Shown one piece after another: positions 1 through 12,857 of a stretch of 64,000 nucleotides of DNA. Origin of the DNA: Nemopilema nomurai. Lineage: Eukaryota; Cnidaria; Scyphozoa; Rhizostomeae; Rhizostomatidae. The stretch covers positions 1,108,789 through 1,172,788 of the forward strand of contig ML133380.1 in NCBI GenBank assembly GCA_003864495.1. Reading direction: 5' to 3'. The notes beneath the pieces are model-generated. The model ran no database searches, was not told the DNA's origin, and saw nothing but the letters and a program-made list of their open reading frames with translations. The stretch's first letter is position 1; the number at the start of each line of letters is the position of its first letter. The translations under genes and the position numbers were made by a program.

Positions 1-2461
1 TGGTGTTCGTCACGCATGACCTCTTTTTCTGCTCGGCGACAATGAAGCACCATGCATATGCAATAGGTGTATGGTTGGTACCATTTGCTGGTTCCGTGAC
101 CATTCGTTTAGTGCGATTATGTTTGCTGTATTTGTGGCTATGTTCAGAGGCTGTACACTTTGCTCGATTTCCCAAGCTGGACACCTGTGTGAAACAAGCC
201 CCCATCCGCTTTTATTTGCTCCCCTAATGGCGGTCGAACGCGGGAATTGGCCTCCAGATGCATACCAGTATTATAGAGGGTGGAAATCGGAAAGAACTTA
301 AATTTCAATGTCTAATCAATAAACCTTATACTTAATGTATGTCCAGTAACAATTTCAGGCAATCACTCGAATTGCCCTCAATAAATTTCTGAACCCTTTC
401 TTTAACTGCAACTTATCCAAAGGCATTTAGCAAGCTTTCAAGCTTTTCGGATCTCACACGCTTTGAACACGGAGAGTGTGTTTGTCATCTTACAAAATGC
501 TGAAGACATGCCGAAGCCCATTATTGTGTTGAAGGTATGAACTACTATTACCTGTCGATATATGTACATATGCTTTCGGCAATATTGTTCAGGGAGGGAA
601 GGAATGTAGTAGGTTATCTAAAGTTCTAATCAGAATACTTGCTTCAACATTTTTCAGTGTTGATATCTCAACATGAGAGATTTTCTAGGAGATACTGATA
701 TAGATACAAGGATAGACTAAGAACTCAAAATTTTAGACAGTTATTATTTTTATTCACTTAAAATATTTCGAATAAGATGACTAACTATGAAAGAAGTATA
801 ATAAAGATCCCCTAGATTCCTCAGTTTTCACACCTTTATTCAATGACATGGTAGCCCATCAGCGGTCAGTTCTAAGTGAAAGTTGGAGTGGGTAGACTCA
901 AAATTGTTACTGGCGCCAAATTTATTATTGTAAGTGAGGAGCCTTCGCTTTTCTGCCTTCAATTTCGCCCATATTCCTCTAGTAATCTTAATTGCTACAC
1001 ACCACATGATGTTATTTAACTAACTGGAGTTCTATTGGATTTGCATATACAACTATAAGCTTGGGTCGCGTGACCTAGAACGATTTTCCATCGTAGAACG
1101 CTCATTTTCTCATCCCTTTGAAACTTCCACGACATTTAGGTGTGAACATATAAAGTAGTCCGAACTGTGTAAGTCCCCGCAAATTAATGGCGTACGCAAG
1201 GGGGGGGGGGTTAATGGGGGTGTCCACTTGCGAGAAAGATGGTCATCGAGATTTTCCAAAAAGTGCTATCAAACCATTACTCAGAGGGAGAGCATGGTTA
1301 GGCAGATCCAATAAAAGTTTTAAGCCATGTCACTAGCAACAGAATCTTACCATGCACAAAATGCACCTTGCCGTTGCAAATCTTTGAAAGAGTCTAGAGG
1401 GCGTGGCTACTTACAAATGTTCCAGACACTCATACCTTTATCACTTCTTCTCAAACTTATGACACGAATAAAGGGCGGGAAACACTTATAAATTTTATGG
1501 TTATTTTACGGCATGGAAGCTTTTAGATAATGTCAAGAAAGCTATCAAATATACAGGTAGCAATTTATTAGAAACCGCTATTAATATCGAAAGAATCAAA
1601 AGAAAGCCTAATATTATTGAAAACCTGAAAATGACTGTCTCCTAGCTGTCATAAACATTGAATTTTTTATAAGACATTATTGCTTGAACAGAATTCAAGC
1701 TCTAACACAAATGTCGTGTTCCCTGGAGACTATCCATAACAAACAGTGAACGGGACATCACCTGCAGTTTCAGCACTTTTTCTCATGACAATTTCAATGT
1801 CATTATATAGAAATAGAACATCGTCATTATTTCCTAGAAACAAAAAAACAGATCAATGCAAAACAAAGCTATTGTCAAAAGTTGCTCTGTAGGCTTTTAG
1901 AAGTTCTATGATCTTTTGTCAAAATTGCACAAGGTCTGTGGACTTTAAAAAAAGCTCAGAATTGCTGTTAAAGCCAAATCAGGTTGGGGTTCGTATGAGA
2001 ACATTTGATAAGGAGCTGAGTGTCCGAGCTGACAAATGCATTACAATCCTTCCCGGATCTGAAAAGGAAGAGCATTGACTTCCTGGGAAAAGCAAATTTC
2101 GTAGATTATCACGCGGCAGCTACCACTGAGCAGGCTTTGGACACCCCCCCCCCTTCCCCCCAACAAAGATTTTACTAGCAATATATGCAAAACATTAAAC
2201 CATAAACTACCAACAAAGTCTCTTTTTGTACGGTTTAAACCCCCTTCCTCACTTTGTACAAAACGCCAAAAATTAAGTCATAAACTTCCAGTAAGGCCTC
2301 TCTTTATACGGTTTTTGGTTCCCCAACATATTTTACAATTCCCCTACTTCTTTCAATACTCAGCGATGCCTTAGCATGGTTTTAATAAAAATTTTAGTGA
2401 TGCAAGTACCGGCGAAAGCACAAAAGTCTCGGTCTAGCCCCCATCATGTTTTGCGAGTTAG
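1..2461. other. Intergenic stretch, no supported gene
   Basis: AT-rich DNA with only short ORFs in every frame (74-76 codons at most, near the left end) that show no family motif or convincing splice context. It has a G homopolymer at about 1200-1210 and a C homopolymer at about 2143-2152. I see no RNA gene or coding exon. Confidence 0.6.
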
Positions 2462-2873
2462 TACACGCTTTTTTATAAGGAACCTACCTCAAGGCCTAGT
2501 TCCAAAAAGTCCTTTTTCGTAGACCTCAAATCATCAGGTTTTAGTATCAAAATGTCCTTGAAAGTTCCTTTAGTTCTCACAATCGGTGTTTTGACTACAA
2601 TAAGCCTTAACATTCAATAGAGAGAGGGGCGAGACAGCATATGCGGAAACTACTCAATAAAGCACTTGACACACGAATAGCAAACAATCTATGCGAGTAT
2701 TGGCTGCAAATGAATGGAACTGCCTTTTTAGCGCTTGATGCTTGCAGTTACAAAAAATTTTCTAATCGAAAAGTTCCTTAGGGATTTCGTTTTTAGTAGC
2801 ATAAGTTTTTTATATATTTCGGCCTTCTACATCTAGGTTCCTAATAAAGTGGTTCCTTATAAAAAAGCGTGTA
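2462..2873. mobile_element. MITE-like element, TACACGC family, copy 1
   Basis: The segment is bounded by a near-perfect 23-bp terminal inverted repeat. It starts TACACGCTTTTTTATAAGG and ends with the reverse complement, ...CCTTATAAAAAAGCGTGTA. The outermost TA is palindromic with the other end, as expected for a TA target duplication. There is no transposase ORF, so it would be non-autonomous. A second copy with the same ends lies at 5773-6082, in opposite orientation judging by its internal sequence. This copy is about 100 bp longer, with extra sequence around 2600-2700. The superfamily cannot be named from the ends alone. Confidence 0.8.
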
Positions 2874-5772
2874 ATTGGGCAACTCTGAATCAAGCCTCAT
2901 TTTCACTAGGTGTCTTCGCCGCGTGAGAGCGGTCTTGGAGAGATGTCAAATTATGTTCGAATCCCGTATCAGAGTGGCATAGGTCCAGAATCATCATCTT
3001 GTTTCTCACTTCTTTCCTCGTCCTGTACGGGCAGGTAAGGACAATGTTAACCGGGGGCATTGTTATGCAGAGCTCAACAGAGCTTGGGCTTGTTTGGGCA
3101 GTGTTGAAACAAGATTCGGGTAGCTTGGCAGCTAATCTAGTAGAATTTGATACTCAATATATTTTTACAGTAACGAGTCAATATTGGCTATGCGACACAA
3201 TACCAATGTAAATGCGAAACAGCTATGTTTAGCTACTTCTTCGGGCGTGTCAGATCACGAAGTAAGACGGGGAAAGCTTACTTTCCCTACCTGAAACAGA
3301 GATGTCAAAACAACATAATTTCGCGGGCTATAATTTCATAGCCTCCTTCCTCTATTTGTTGTTGTTGTTGTTGTTGTTGTTGTTGCAGCATGTTCAGTCA
3401 ATCGCTATTACGAGTCGTACGCTCTCTTGCTCGCTTACTTCTTTAACTAGTAGAAGGAGGGAGATATAGGACGCGTTCAGGGGGGGGGAGCATTTTGGAC
3501 TATGGTGAACATAAAAAGCTAGCTAGGCCTTTTCTCGAGCCCCTGTTAAAATGTGACTTTTTCACTCCTATACCAATCACAACAACCCAATTATCGATAT
3601 GGAGTATATTGCTTTTTCAGCTTCAAGAAAAAGCCGGTCATGGCTCTTTATAGCCAAAAGCTGATCGAACTGTTGGAAATTGTTGTTTTGCTTCGTGTTT
3701 AATTTCAGACTGGTCGTTAGAGCAAAGTTGATCGGTCAATATCTCATTTTGAAAATGCAATATCTCTGTCAGCCTTGAAGAGTCAACTCACGACTTTCTT
3801 CCGACTTGGGAAAATTTTCCTTGTAACGTGAACTATGGGAAATTTGCCAATGTTACCAGCTGGATTTTATTTCCCTGGTATATTGGCATTATTAATCGTT
3901 TGAGGAGAGTATTATAAGGTGCAAATGTTTAGCCCTAATATAGGTATCTCTATTTTGCTTCATGTTCATGCCTTAATTTCTATATTTGGATTTACTCTCA
4001 ACAACCACCTTCAAATTATCACAGCCCCCTGCGCAGGAACACTGCGAGCCATAATCAGTCATGCTGCTTTCAGACTCCTAGGCCCATTTCCATAATAAAG
4101 GCGGTGAACATTGTTAGTCCCTAATGTACAACCAATTAGCATTTTGCAAACCCAAATAATCGTGAATGGTTAATTACAGCCACGAGGCGATGAATAAAAG
4201 CACATTTTAAATATTACAATTTACAGCGTTTTGTGTCAATAGTTCGCGTGGATTTCTATAGACGCGAAACGATATCGTTGTAGCGAGGAGAAGTTTTGGT
4301 TTTGTGGCTGGCTGCAGGTCCTTGCCCAGACAATGCATGGGGGACTGGGGATGAGCAGAAGTTCCCGTACTGTTTAATCTTTATCTTGAAACATGTGCGA
4401 CGTTTGGGTTGCTTGTAATTTGAGGCAAATGTCCTAGAGTTCTAATCCGAGTCACTGTTAGCAGGTAACGATCGGATGCGAGTGAGATACTCTTGCATGG
4501 CAGCCTAGCTATGCGAGTTCGAGAATGTGGAGGAGAACCGTGCTTCTCGTGAGGGAATGCATTGTTGTACTTTGCTTCAAAGTAACGAGTATTTGGACTC
4601 TGTTCCCTTGCCTTGAAGGACTCCCAATTCCCCCTTTTGTTGTACTTTAGAGTGGATTAACAAGATGTCACCTTTTCTCATATGATCGCCACACCAGATC
4701 TTTCAGACATGACATAATGTATACAGAAAAGTCTCCCGGACCCTGAAAAATCCTTTAAGTTTAGATTAGAAAAAGACTTTATTGATGATTAGAATCAGCT
4801 GTCTATCTTGATGCAAAGTTTATCTTCAAGAAAAAATATAGCTTAGGACCTATGGCAGTCATAACAATATACTTGGACACTTTCGGACACGACGAGATGA
4901 GAGAATGTTCGGGATACTGTTGGAATTTCATTGTTTCTAGATATTACTGTGTATCTACGCGAGTGTACAAAGTTAAACCACTGATCAACCTGTTGCTTAG
5001 CCACATTTTTCTGGTGTGGTTATCCTTTTTAATTTCCAAGATAAATACCAGAGTCCAGGAGATTGTGCATTCCTGAAAGATGATTACGAAAATCGATCTT
5101 GTCTGTTTAATATCATGGATTTGGCATTAAAATACCATATTGATGCGTCTGTCAGACATGACGAACAAAACATCATCACTTCTCGTCAAAAGGGTTTTAC
5201 ATTATTGATGGTCTATGGAAATCCAAGCACATTGTCATTGAAAGCGACCCAATCAGTGTCATCATCCGGTTTTAATCTAAGACTGTAATTAGATATGGTC
5301 AGGTTTTTTTCACCTGTGTAGCATAGAAAACAAGATCGTTCGATGTATGACGCATCTGTGCAATTTTGGATGGCAGATGGTATCTCAACTCACCACACCT
5401 TAATGTAATGCTCAACATTTTGTATGAATCATTATAGCAGTAAAACACCGCATTCGTTACGACCTTGCTGTTTCCTTTGCGCTACAGGCCTATGCAATTA
5501 CACTTTGTTAAGCATTTTCCACAAGCGAGCTGCAAGCCGTACAAGATAATTTTCAGCAAGCTGTGAAAATCTTTCATTAGTTCTTGAGCATCATCTACAG
5601 AGGGGTCCGTCCACAGAAGGAACGGAGGTTCAGAGAATCTAGGTAGCACATGACACAGAAATGAACTTTGCTTTGTAATATCTGATCAGCTGAGAGACCC
5701 TTGACTCTAAGCTGCCAGTACTTCCCCAAAGCGATCGGGAATCGTTCTTCTGCTGTAATCTGCTTAAACAGA
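2874..5772. other. Intergenic stretch, no supported gene
   Basis: No gene recognised. The region holds a (TTG)n microsatellite, a short tRNA-like B-box string (GTTCGAATCCCG near 2954-2965) that may be a decayed SINE, and an open frame at 5016-5288 (90 codons, plus) with no known motif. I do not call that frame a gene: it has no homology signal I recognise and no clear partner exon. Confidence 0.5.
3356..3386 (+). repeat. (TTG)n microsatellite
   Basis: About ten uninterrupted TTG/GTT trinucleotide copies in intergenic DNA. Confidence 0.95.
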
Positions 5773-6082
5773 TACACGCTTTTTTATAAGGAACCACTTA
5801 ATTAAGAGCCTACATGTAGAAGGCCGAAATACTTTAAGAACTTATGCTACTAAAACGAAATCCCCAAGGAACTTTTCGATTTAAAATTGTTTATAACTGC
5901 AAGCATCAAGAACTAAAAAGCCATTCATTTGCAGCCAATACTCGCATATGGCATTTGAGGTGCAGTGAAAATTGAGGGACTATTAAGAAACTTTTGGTAC
6001 TAAAATCTGATGATTTTAAGTCTACAAATAAGGAACCTTTGGAAATAGGCCTTGAGGTAGGTTCCTTATAAAAAAGCGTGTA
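5773..6082. mobile_element. MITE-like element, TACACGC family, copy 2
   Basis: Begins TACACGCTTTTTTATAAGG and ends with the inverse GCGTGTA end, giving terminal inverted repeats of about 23 bp around 310 bp. Internal sequence (a stretch with AAGGCCGAAA, and a CCTTGAGGTAGGTTCC segment beside one end) matches copy 1 at 2462-2873 in reverse orientation. It has no coding capacity. Two copies about 3 kb apart with conserved ends and a different internal length support a mobile, non-autonomous family. Confidence 0.8.
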
Positions 6083-9000
6083 TGTCTCCATTCTCGGATG
6101 CGGATATTAAACAATAACTTTTCTGCGTAAAAACTCCTGTTGCCTATGACCTTTTCTCTTCCTCGATCCTATCCAGTGTTGGGGCTGCGATGGCCCACCT
6201 GGTGTAGGCAGTACTCCCTCACTCAACAGGTCCAGGGGCGGATCCAGAGCGAAATGTGACGTTCTCACCCAAAGAAGGGGCGAAAAATTTTACGGGCCAC
6301 TCCCAGTTTAATCCACCGGACACGTCCTTTTGCCAAGCAAACTTTGATTTCTTCCAGAAACTCAATTTTATCGATTTCTCATGCAATATCCGAAGGCAGG
6401 AAATCGTTTTTCGCGCGCCTATCGTTTTTTGAGTTTACTCAATTGAATTGAATGATCTGAGTGCTCACCGCGATATTGGCTTTACTTTTTCAATGGAATG
6501 GTAACGTCACTGTTTCTCACATCCTACGTCAGAGTTTCTCACCAGAAACAAAAGATGACCAAATTTGATTGTTTTTTTCGACTCGCGCACGAAAATAATT
6601 TATTTTCGAGTTCTCACCAATTCATTGGTTTAAAACCAAAATTCTGCACTTTCATTGGCTGGCAAAATAATCTCTAAATTTATTCCAAAGATGAAACAAT
6701 GGCCTAGAACAAGGAGAATTTAAATCTCTATCAAATTATCTTGAATCTTGCTCCTCCGCATTGATTGAGTCTATGTAAGCTTATGATGGCTCTGTCTACA
6801 ACTCGGAGACAAACAAGGAAGTCAATAGTTGTCTTGGAAGTTAAATTGAATATTTTAACCTTGTTTTTCCATGAGGGACAGTTATATAACATAAATAACA
6901 CATCTTACTTGCGCTTCATGTTAGTAAATGCAAATACTAAAGGAATGAAATAAATTATGATAATTATGACTTTATCTAAGAATCAATTCTTGACTTGGTT
7001 GGTTGCATATCTTTTTATGTATGTTTGCTGCAGGCCAAAACTCTTAAGTATTTCAATCCTAAACCATTTAACGGCATGTAATAAATTGTGAAAATGGCAT
7101 GTTTGCGATGCTGTTATGAAAATATGACTTTTATGCTAGATTAGCTTCACCTATTAAATGAAAGCGACTCAGGTTTTTGGCCAAATATTTGAAAATTTTT
7201 TGTAAACATAAGCAGAGTTTTGGAAACATTTCAAGGTGGATCGCATAATTGAGGAAATAGACGTTTAGAAGCTGAAACGTGCCAATGCAAATCGCTTTCC
7301 CAGCTTACACGGAGTAATCCACTAGCATCCCACGACACGCAGAGTTAGGGCGAAAATGGGTCGATTATTGATGAAGGGGACAGGCAGGGATGAAGGAAGC
7401 ATGTACAAAGTGAGGGGGGTAAAAAGGGGACACATGACAACTCCAATTTTTGGATATAGAAGGGGCACTTTTGGGTCTCGCAGTGTCGCCAGTGGGTTTA
7501 GAAGTGGCTTTTTGCATGGTTTGTCAAAAAGGGAGAGTGCCATGGCCGCTCTGGCCCCACGGTTTTACGTGACCAAAGATGGGGTAACTTCACTATTCCA
7601 AAAGTAGATGCGTCGTTTATAGAAGAGGGCGAAAGGATGGATTATTAGAAGAATAAGACATGATCTTTTCGTAGACACCAGGAAATGCATGCAGTCCCAA
7701 GTTGGTCAATGGTACATTTGGTATCGAAAGAGGGAAACGCGAAAGTGACTATGGGAGACGCGAAAGTTAAACTCTTTAGAAGAAATTTAACCGTCTAAAT
7801 TGAAGAAAACATTATTTGTTGACATGGATAAATTGGAAGTGAATGTCTTAAATGCTGTTTTTGACTCAAATCAAGATAAAATCAAGACAACCAAAATATG
7901 GATTTCCCTCCTTTTTCTCTAGCCTATATTGATGTTTACTTCATTTTGCTTGTTATCCAAATCGTATAAATCGTGAAATGTAACCAGGAATTTCTTTATA
8001 ACATTACGCATTTCGGAATCACATTTCGGCTAGCCAAATTCAACTGCATTGTTATACAAAAGTTGATAGGCAGGAAATTAGTTAATTAACCAATGTTTCC
8101 AGTGTAAGTTAGTATTTTTTGTGGGACAAAATCGATATGGTGGCATTTATTAATTCAACAATGCTTTGGTTTTTCAGCTTTAAAAACATAAACTTTGATG
8201 GCTGCTTTTCCAACAACATGTCGCTCATTTTTCATAATAGAAACAAAAATTTCCCGCTTTGTTTGGAAACTTTGGAGTTTATTTGTGTTGCGCAATGATT
8301 AGTTTCTTTAAACATCACGTTACTTGCACTCCATCCCAAACAGCATGGGAGATTTAGTCTTTTTGTTTACATGAAGTAACTTTGCTTAACGTGCATATTT
8401 AAATACTAGTTATATTCAGTATATCGCAAAATCTCCACTCCTTCGTGCACGTTTTTAAGAAATACTCATTAGTAGCCTCAGATTTCAGGACTATGCCAGT
8501 GACGTCATTTCCCATTTCCCAAAAGTTTTATTGTTTTTTCTCTACCACCCCAGTCAAATTGGTAGCACTGTTGCTCTCTCCAATGTTTCTTCAAATAACG
8601 GAATAGACAATGGACAATCCCAGTACGAGTTTTCCTAGATGGTCATGTGCAGTATCATCTGCTGCGATTGAGTTGAAAATGTGAAATTCCGATGTTAAAT
8701 TTGATCCAATCCCATACAGCTGGATGCTTCTTTAAAAAAATAATAATAATAATGGTAATAATAATGCATATATTTAACAGATGCAATACAGATGGCTTTT
8801 TAATGCCAAAGTTACAATACCTAAAATAAATTTGTTCTAAAATAGTTACAGAAAAAAGGACTGTCTCTTGAAATAATTACATTGTTCAGCTCTATCAATT
8901 TGTTTGACAAAGATACAAATGTGTTATGGATAAAAGATTAAAATTCGTTTTATGGCTGCTGCCCATCCCTCAATGCACTTTGAAGGCCTGGCCGCAGAGA

Positions 9001-9172
9001 ACGATGGGCTTTCCTGCTGCTCTCACATTAACTAATTTGTGTGTTTGAATTGACTTATGCGCCTTGACGAATATTTAATGCATAAACGACAAAGCAAACA
9101 CATTTGCGATGTCTTGAAGAATGATGTTCCGTGTATAGATGTTATACCCATTTGCATTATGTAAACTTACCC
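6083..9172. other. Intergenic stretch, no supported gene
   Basis: AT-rich sequence. A purine-rich segment at 7320-7610 is open in two frames (83 codons plus, 73 codons minus) but has no recognisable motif; I regard it as repeat-derived. There is a short AAT microsatellite near 8733-8768. No RNA gene or convincing exon was seen. Confidence 0.5.
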
Positions 9173-9450
9173 ACAATGCCTGTCAAAATTGTTGGCACAC
9201 TTACGACAATTCTTTGACTCACGTTCACTCATCCCCCTCCCCCTACAAACAATGTTGTCCTGCTGCTAAACGAAGCGTCAATTTTACACCAATCTTTTTC
9301 ACCAGATTGACTGGATGCTATACTTTGTTACCAACATTGCTTTAGGGGGGAGGAGGGGGATTAACAGCTTGTGGCGTATCAAAGAAATGAAAATTGCAAA
9401 AACCAGGGAAAATACTGAGGTGTGCCAAGGACTTTTGGCAGGCTTTGCAG
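9173..9450. mobile_element. MITE-like element, ACAATGCCTG family, copy 1
   Basis: About 278 bp whose ends form an imperfect inverted repeat: ACAATGCCTGTCAAAA at the left, and TTTTGGCAGGC followed by a diverged TTTGCAG at the right. The whole segment, including a GGGGGGAGGAGGGGG tract, recurs as its reverse complement at 18029-18284 inside an intron of the transporter gene. There is no transposase. Open frames on both strands here (63-98 codons) are by-products of the repeat. Confidence 0.8.
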
Positions 9451-9762
9451 ATCAAACAAAGAATAACAGGACCAGTGTTCTGACCAAAGCAAATGTTGAG
9501 CTGTTTCATCCTTCCAACGAAACCACTACACACTCAAAAAATAGTTGCTTAACTTTAAATTACATAAATCAGAGCTGCCTAAAGCGGCTTCCAAATGTTC
9601 TTCCCAGCTAAATCTGCGATTAAGGCTACCAAAAGCATCACAGCTCTTAGTCCGCGGTATAATTCCCAAATCTTCACGATCAAAACCACAAAATCATTTG
9701 ATATCAAACATTAAACACTGTCTCAAATCGAATCCAAGACATAGGCTGATATCGTAGATTGA

Positions 9763-10410
9763 TTAAGCCTTGGCCAAACGATTCGATTTTTCACTCGATT
9801 TTTATTCTCGACATTTGGTCTGAAAATCGAGCGCAGTGGAGCATGGATGGCCAAACGATTCGATTTTCCGCTCGATTTTTCACTGGATTTTTTACTCAAT
9901 TGCCTCTGAAGCCTCTTTCCCATGCCAAAACGCGCCAAATCCAAAACTCTGCGATTTAAAATGGCGGCCAAGAAACGCAAAGCTGCTGCCATAATCTTCA
10001 TCATTTCCCAAAGATGAATCCGATTCAGAGAATTCAGTAATTTTATATTCGCCATGTTGCATTCTTGCTTGCTTCGTTTTGTTCATGGCCTTAAAACTTC
10101 ACCAGCGATCCAAACTTTTACACAATTAAAATGTCTGTCTTGTCCCCTCGCTGCAAAAATAATTCCCGCGTAGAAACAGGTTATTGCGCATGCGTTCGCT
10201 CGACTCGCTCGACAAGGTGGCCAAACGATTCGATTTTCATTCGACAACATGTTTTTCACTCGATTTTTTTGATCGCGATCAAACTTCACTCGACATCACT
10301 CGACGCCATTCGACTCGCTCGACAAGGTGGCCAAACGACTCTATTTGTCACTCGATTTCTTGTTGAGTAAAAAATCGAGTGAAAAATCGAATCGTTTGGC
10401 CGGGGCTTTA
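9763..10410. mobile_element. TIR element with internal CGATT-rich subrepeats
   Basis: The left end reads TTAAGCCTTGGCCAAACGATTCGATTTTTC... and the right end is its inverse (...GAAAAATCGAATCGTTTGGCCGGGGCTTTA). That gives terminal inverted repeats of roughly 45 bp around about 648 bp. Inside, the GGCCAAACGATTCGATTTT motif recurs near 9850 and 10210, and again near 10328 in a shorter form, together with CTCGAC-rich strings. Minus-strand ORFs of 64-110 codons across it read through the repeat and are not credible genes. It is a non-autonomous transposon-like unit. Confidence 0.75.
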
Positions 10411-12857
10411 GTCTCTTGAAACCCAGTGCAGCCTCGTATCAGTGTGCCATTTCGACCAGCAACCTCTGTCACATGCTCGAGATTGGCAGCAAGTCCGCAG
10501 TTCTCTGTTTCCAGAAGCACTTCGCATAATCATTACACAATATAATGAAATGCAACCTTTCTCGCATAGTCCATATCTTGTTTTGTTTCTTGCCTCCATC
10601 CAGACTTTTGTCAGCTTGCATGAGTTAACCTCGTTTTAATAGACACCGTGTACTATTATAGTTATCGAAACACTGGCGTCGTATCCTTTGTCGAACCATT
10701 GCTGTTTCGTTCCACATTTCTCTGGCCTACAGCAGTACTGGGTTCGCTTTGAACCATGTATAAATAGATATACCAGGGTAGATTCTGGATTTACAAAAGA
10801 ACACCGTGCTCACCAAGAAAGATAAAATAGGCCCACAATCTCTTCGGTTGATTCTAAAGGCGACATTTCACATGAGATGTTAAGGCTTTTCTGTGTGTTC
10901 TAGTTTTGTTACTTCATATCTCGCTGTACATTAGATATTTACATGAAATTATCCACAAAATATCCACAAAAAGGAGATGATGATGGATATGTTGACGACA
11001 AATCCAACAAGACAAGAAGAGAGCTGTGTCGTGAATAGCCCCAGGGGACACAAATTAAGCCATTCCCGCATGGGACTACAATATCCCTTGTCTCTTGATA
11101 GCGAATCTCGCTGAAGTGTGCTCGATTTGGGAACAAATGTGCCATAGGCGTGCTCAATCCCAGAATGCACTTGGTGTTTCAGGCCGATGTGGCATTCGAT
11201 TTTTGTACTATTCATAGGGAGCTAAAGTCGCGATGGTAGGACTCTGGAGTTGTGGCTTATAACAAAAATGTAAATAAATGCGCATGAAATCGCTTTAATG
11301 AGTTGGTATGGGTTGAATTGCTACTTCAAAGTGTTAAACTATCAACACATGGTAAAAACGCATTATTCTAAGGGCGTGTCTTGTTTTTCAGGTCTTACAA
11401 GTTCTTGGTGGTGTCTGACTACAACCTGGGCATGACATTGGTGACATTGGTCATGTTGGAACAAGTGAAAGGTAATTTATTTAAACTTTCTTGAAGTCGA
11501 GCTTATCTTTTAGCGCATTCAATACCTCGCCATACCCAGAAGCATGTGCAACCTCTTATCAGAAACTTCCGTTTGGTGAATCGCCGTAAAAAAATTACCA
11601 GGGCCTATTCTATGGAAAACGAGCAATTTCTATCATCGTACTTGCAAAGTATGCGAAAACTGACGCATAGGAGTTTCTGTTCGATACTTTTCTGTAACTG
11701 GAAAATAAAGATGGGGTCATATAGATAGGATTATCTTCTGTTCTGTGGCTATACCAATAAGCTTTGGCCTGCAGAAATGAAGGCATCAGCGGGCAAGTTG
11801 AAGGGACTACAGGCCTGAAACAAGGTACTTGAAAACAGGGATAGGCCTGTAGGACATAGAAACCAAATAGCAGTCTCCATTTAGTTTCATAGGAAGCAAA
11901 CCAAACGCAAACCGTTCATAGTATACTCAGTATAGCTTGTTCGAATAACAACTTTAATTGACGCAGCAAAGTATTACAATGCATAGAAACTAGGGCACGA
12001 ATAAAAGATAAAGTTAAAAGCAACCTAAATTAAGCTAAATGCGAATAATATACGGTCTTCTTACTTCGCAATCTGTGGGCTAACATTACGTGTTTACAAT
12101 AACCAATAGAGATAACTGTTTGCAGATCACTAGACCAGTGAAGTTATAAGGCGTTGCCTCTCGCGGGTAGCGTGATATGCTTTCGACTAGTCAGGGTGCT
12201 CAGAATCGGGGTATATCATGCTGATATAATTGAACCGTTGTTTTCCTTAGTATCAAATAAAAATAGCATATGTGAATATTTCAAGGATTTTATGCTTCAA
12301 GGATATTTGAAATTTTTTCTTAATTGAGTCCTATCTCATATTAAAGCTAACTATAAGGACATGGAGGTAGGAAACTTGTTGACAAAGTGGGGTTAGGCAG
12401 AAATAAATGGTGCATCCTTCGTTAAGGGGGTATACAGATATTAGAAGCGCATTAGCCTCCTTCTACGTACAACCCTGACAACATTGGAAGTCCCATGCCC
12501 CCGAGGGTAGTTGCTGAAACCTCTTCCAACATGGTCATAGACCCATTGCTCAATATAGCTCGGTTGTTTATCAATAATTATTACCTGTTCCATCTTTTCA
12601 AATTATTGCTCGAAGCCCGCTTTCCTGCCAGTGTTGCCTCTGTTGGGGTTAAAACTTTTGACGAAGTTGGATTAAAGCATAAAAATCTTATTTCTAAATA
12701 GTATATATAAAATGACCTGAGCCCAAAATACTTTTCCGTTTTTCGGTTATGAGATAACTTTAATGGAAAATACAAGAATCATAGAACATGTACACTAATA
12801 TGTTAAAAACCTCTGTAGAAGCTGAAGAGGTTCTTCTAGCTCCACCCTTCAAATCTG
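10411..12857. other. Intergenic stretch 3' of the transporter gene
   Basis: No complete gene. The only gene-like signal is an 80-bp plus-strand segment at 11392-11471. A pyrimidine-rich AG acceptor precedes it, a GTAATT donor follows it, and one frame is open throughout (...KFLVVSDYNLGMTLVTLV...). No partner exon was found on either side, so it may be a decayed exon or chance. The segment nearest 12857 should include the transporter 3' UTR, but I did not find an unambiguous polyadenylation signal. Confidence 0.4.

Noticed and set aside
5016..5288. 90-codon plus-strand ORF
   Set aside because: The frame is open with an ATG, but there is no family resemblance, no splice context and AT-rich composition like the flanks.
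7322..7607. Overlapping ORFs on both strands
   Set aside because: Purine-rich sequence keeps both strands open; no motif.
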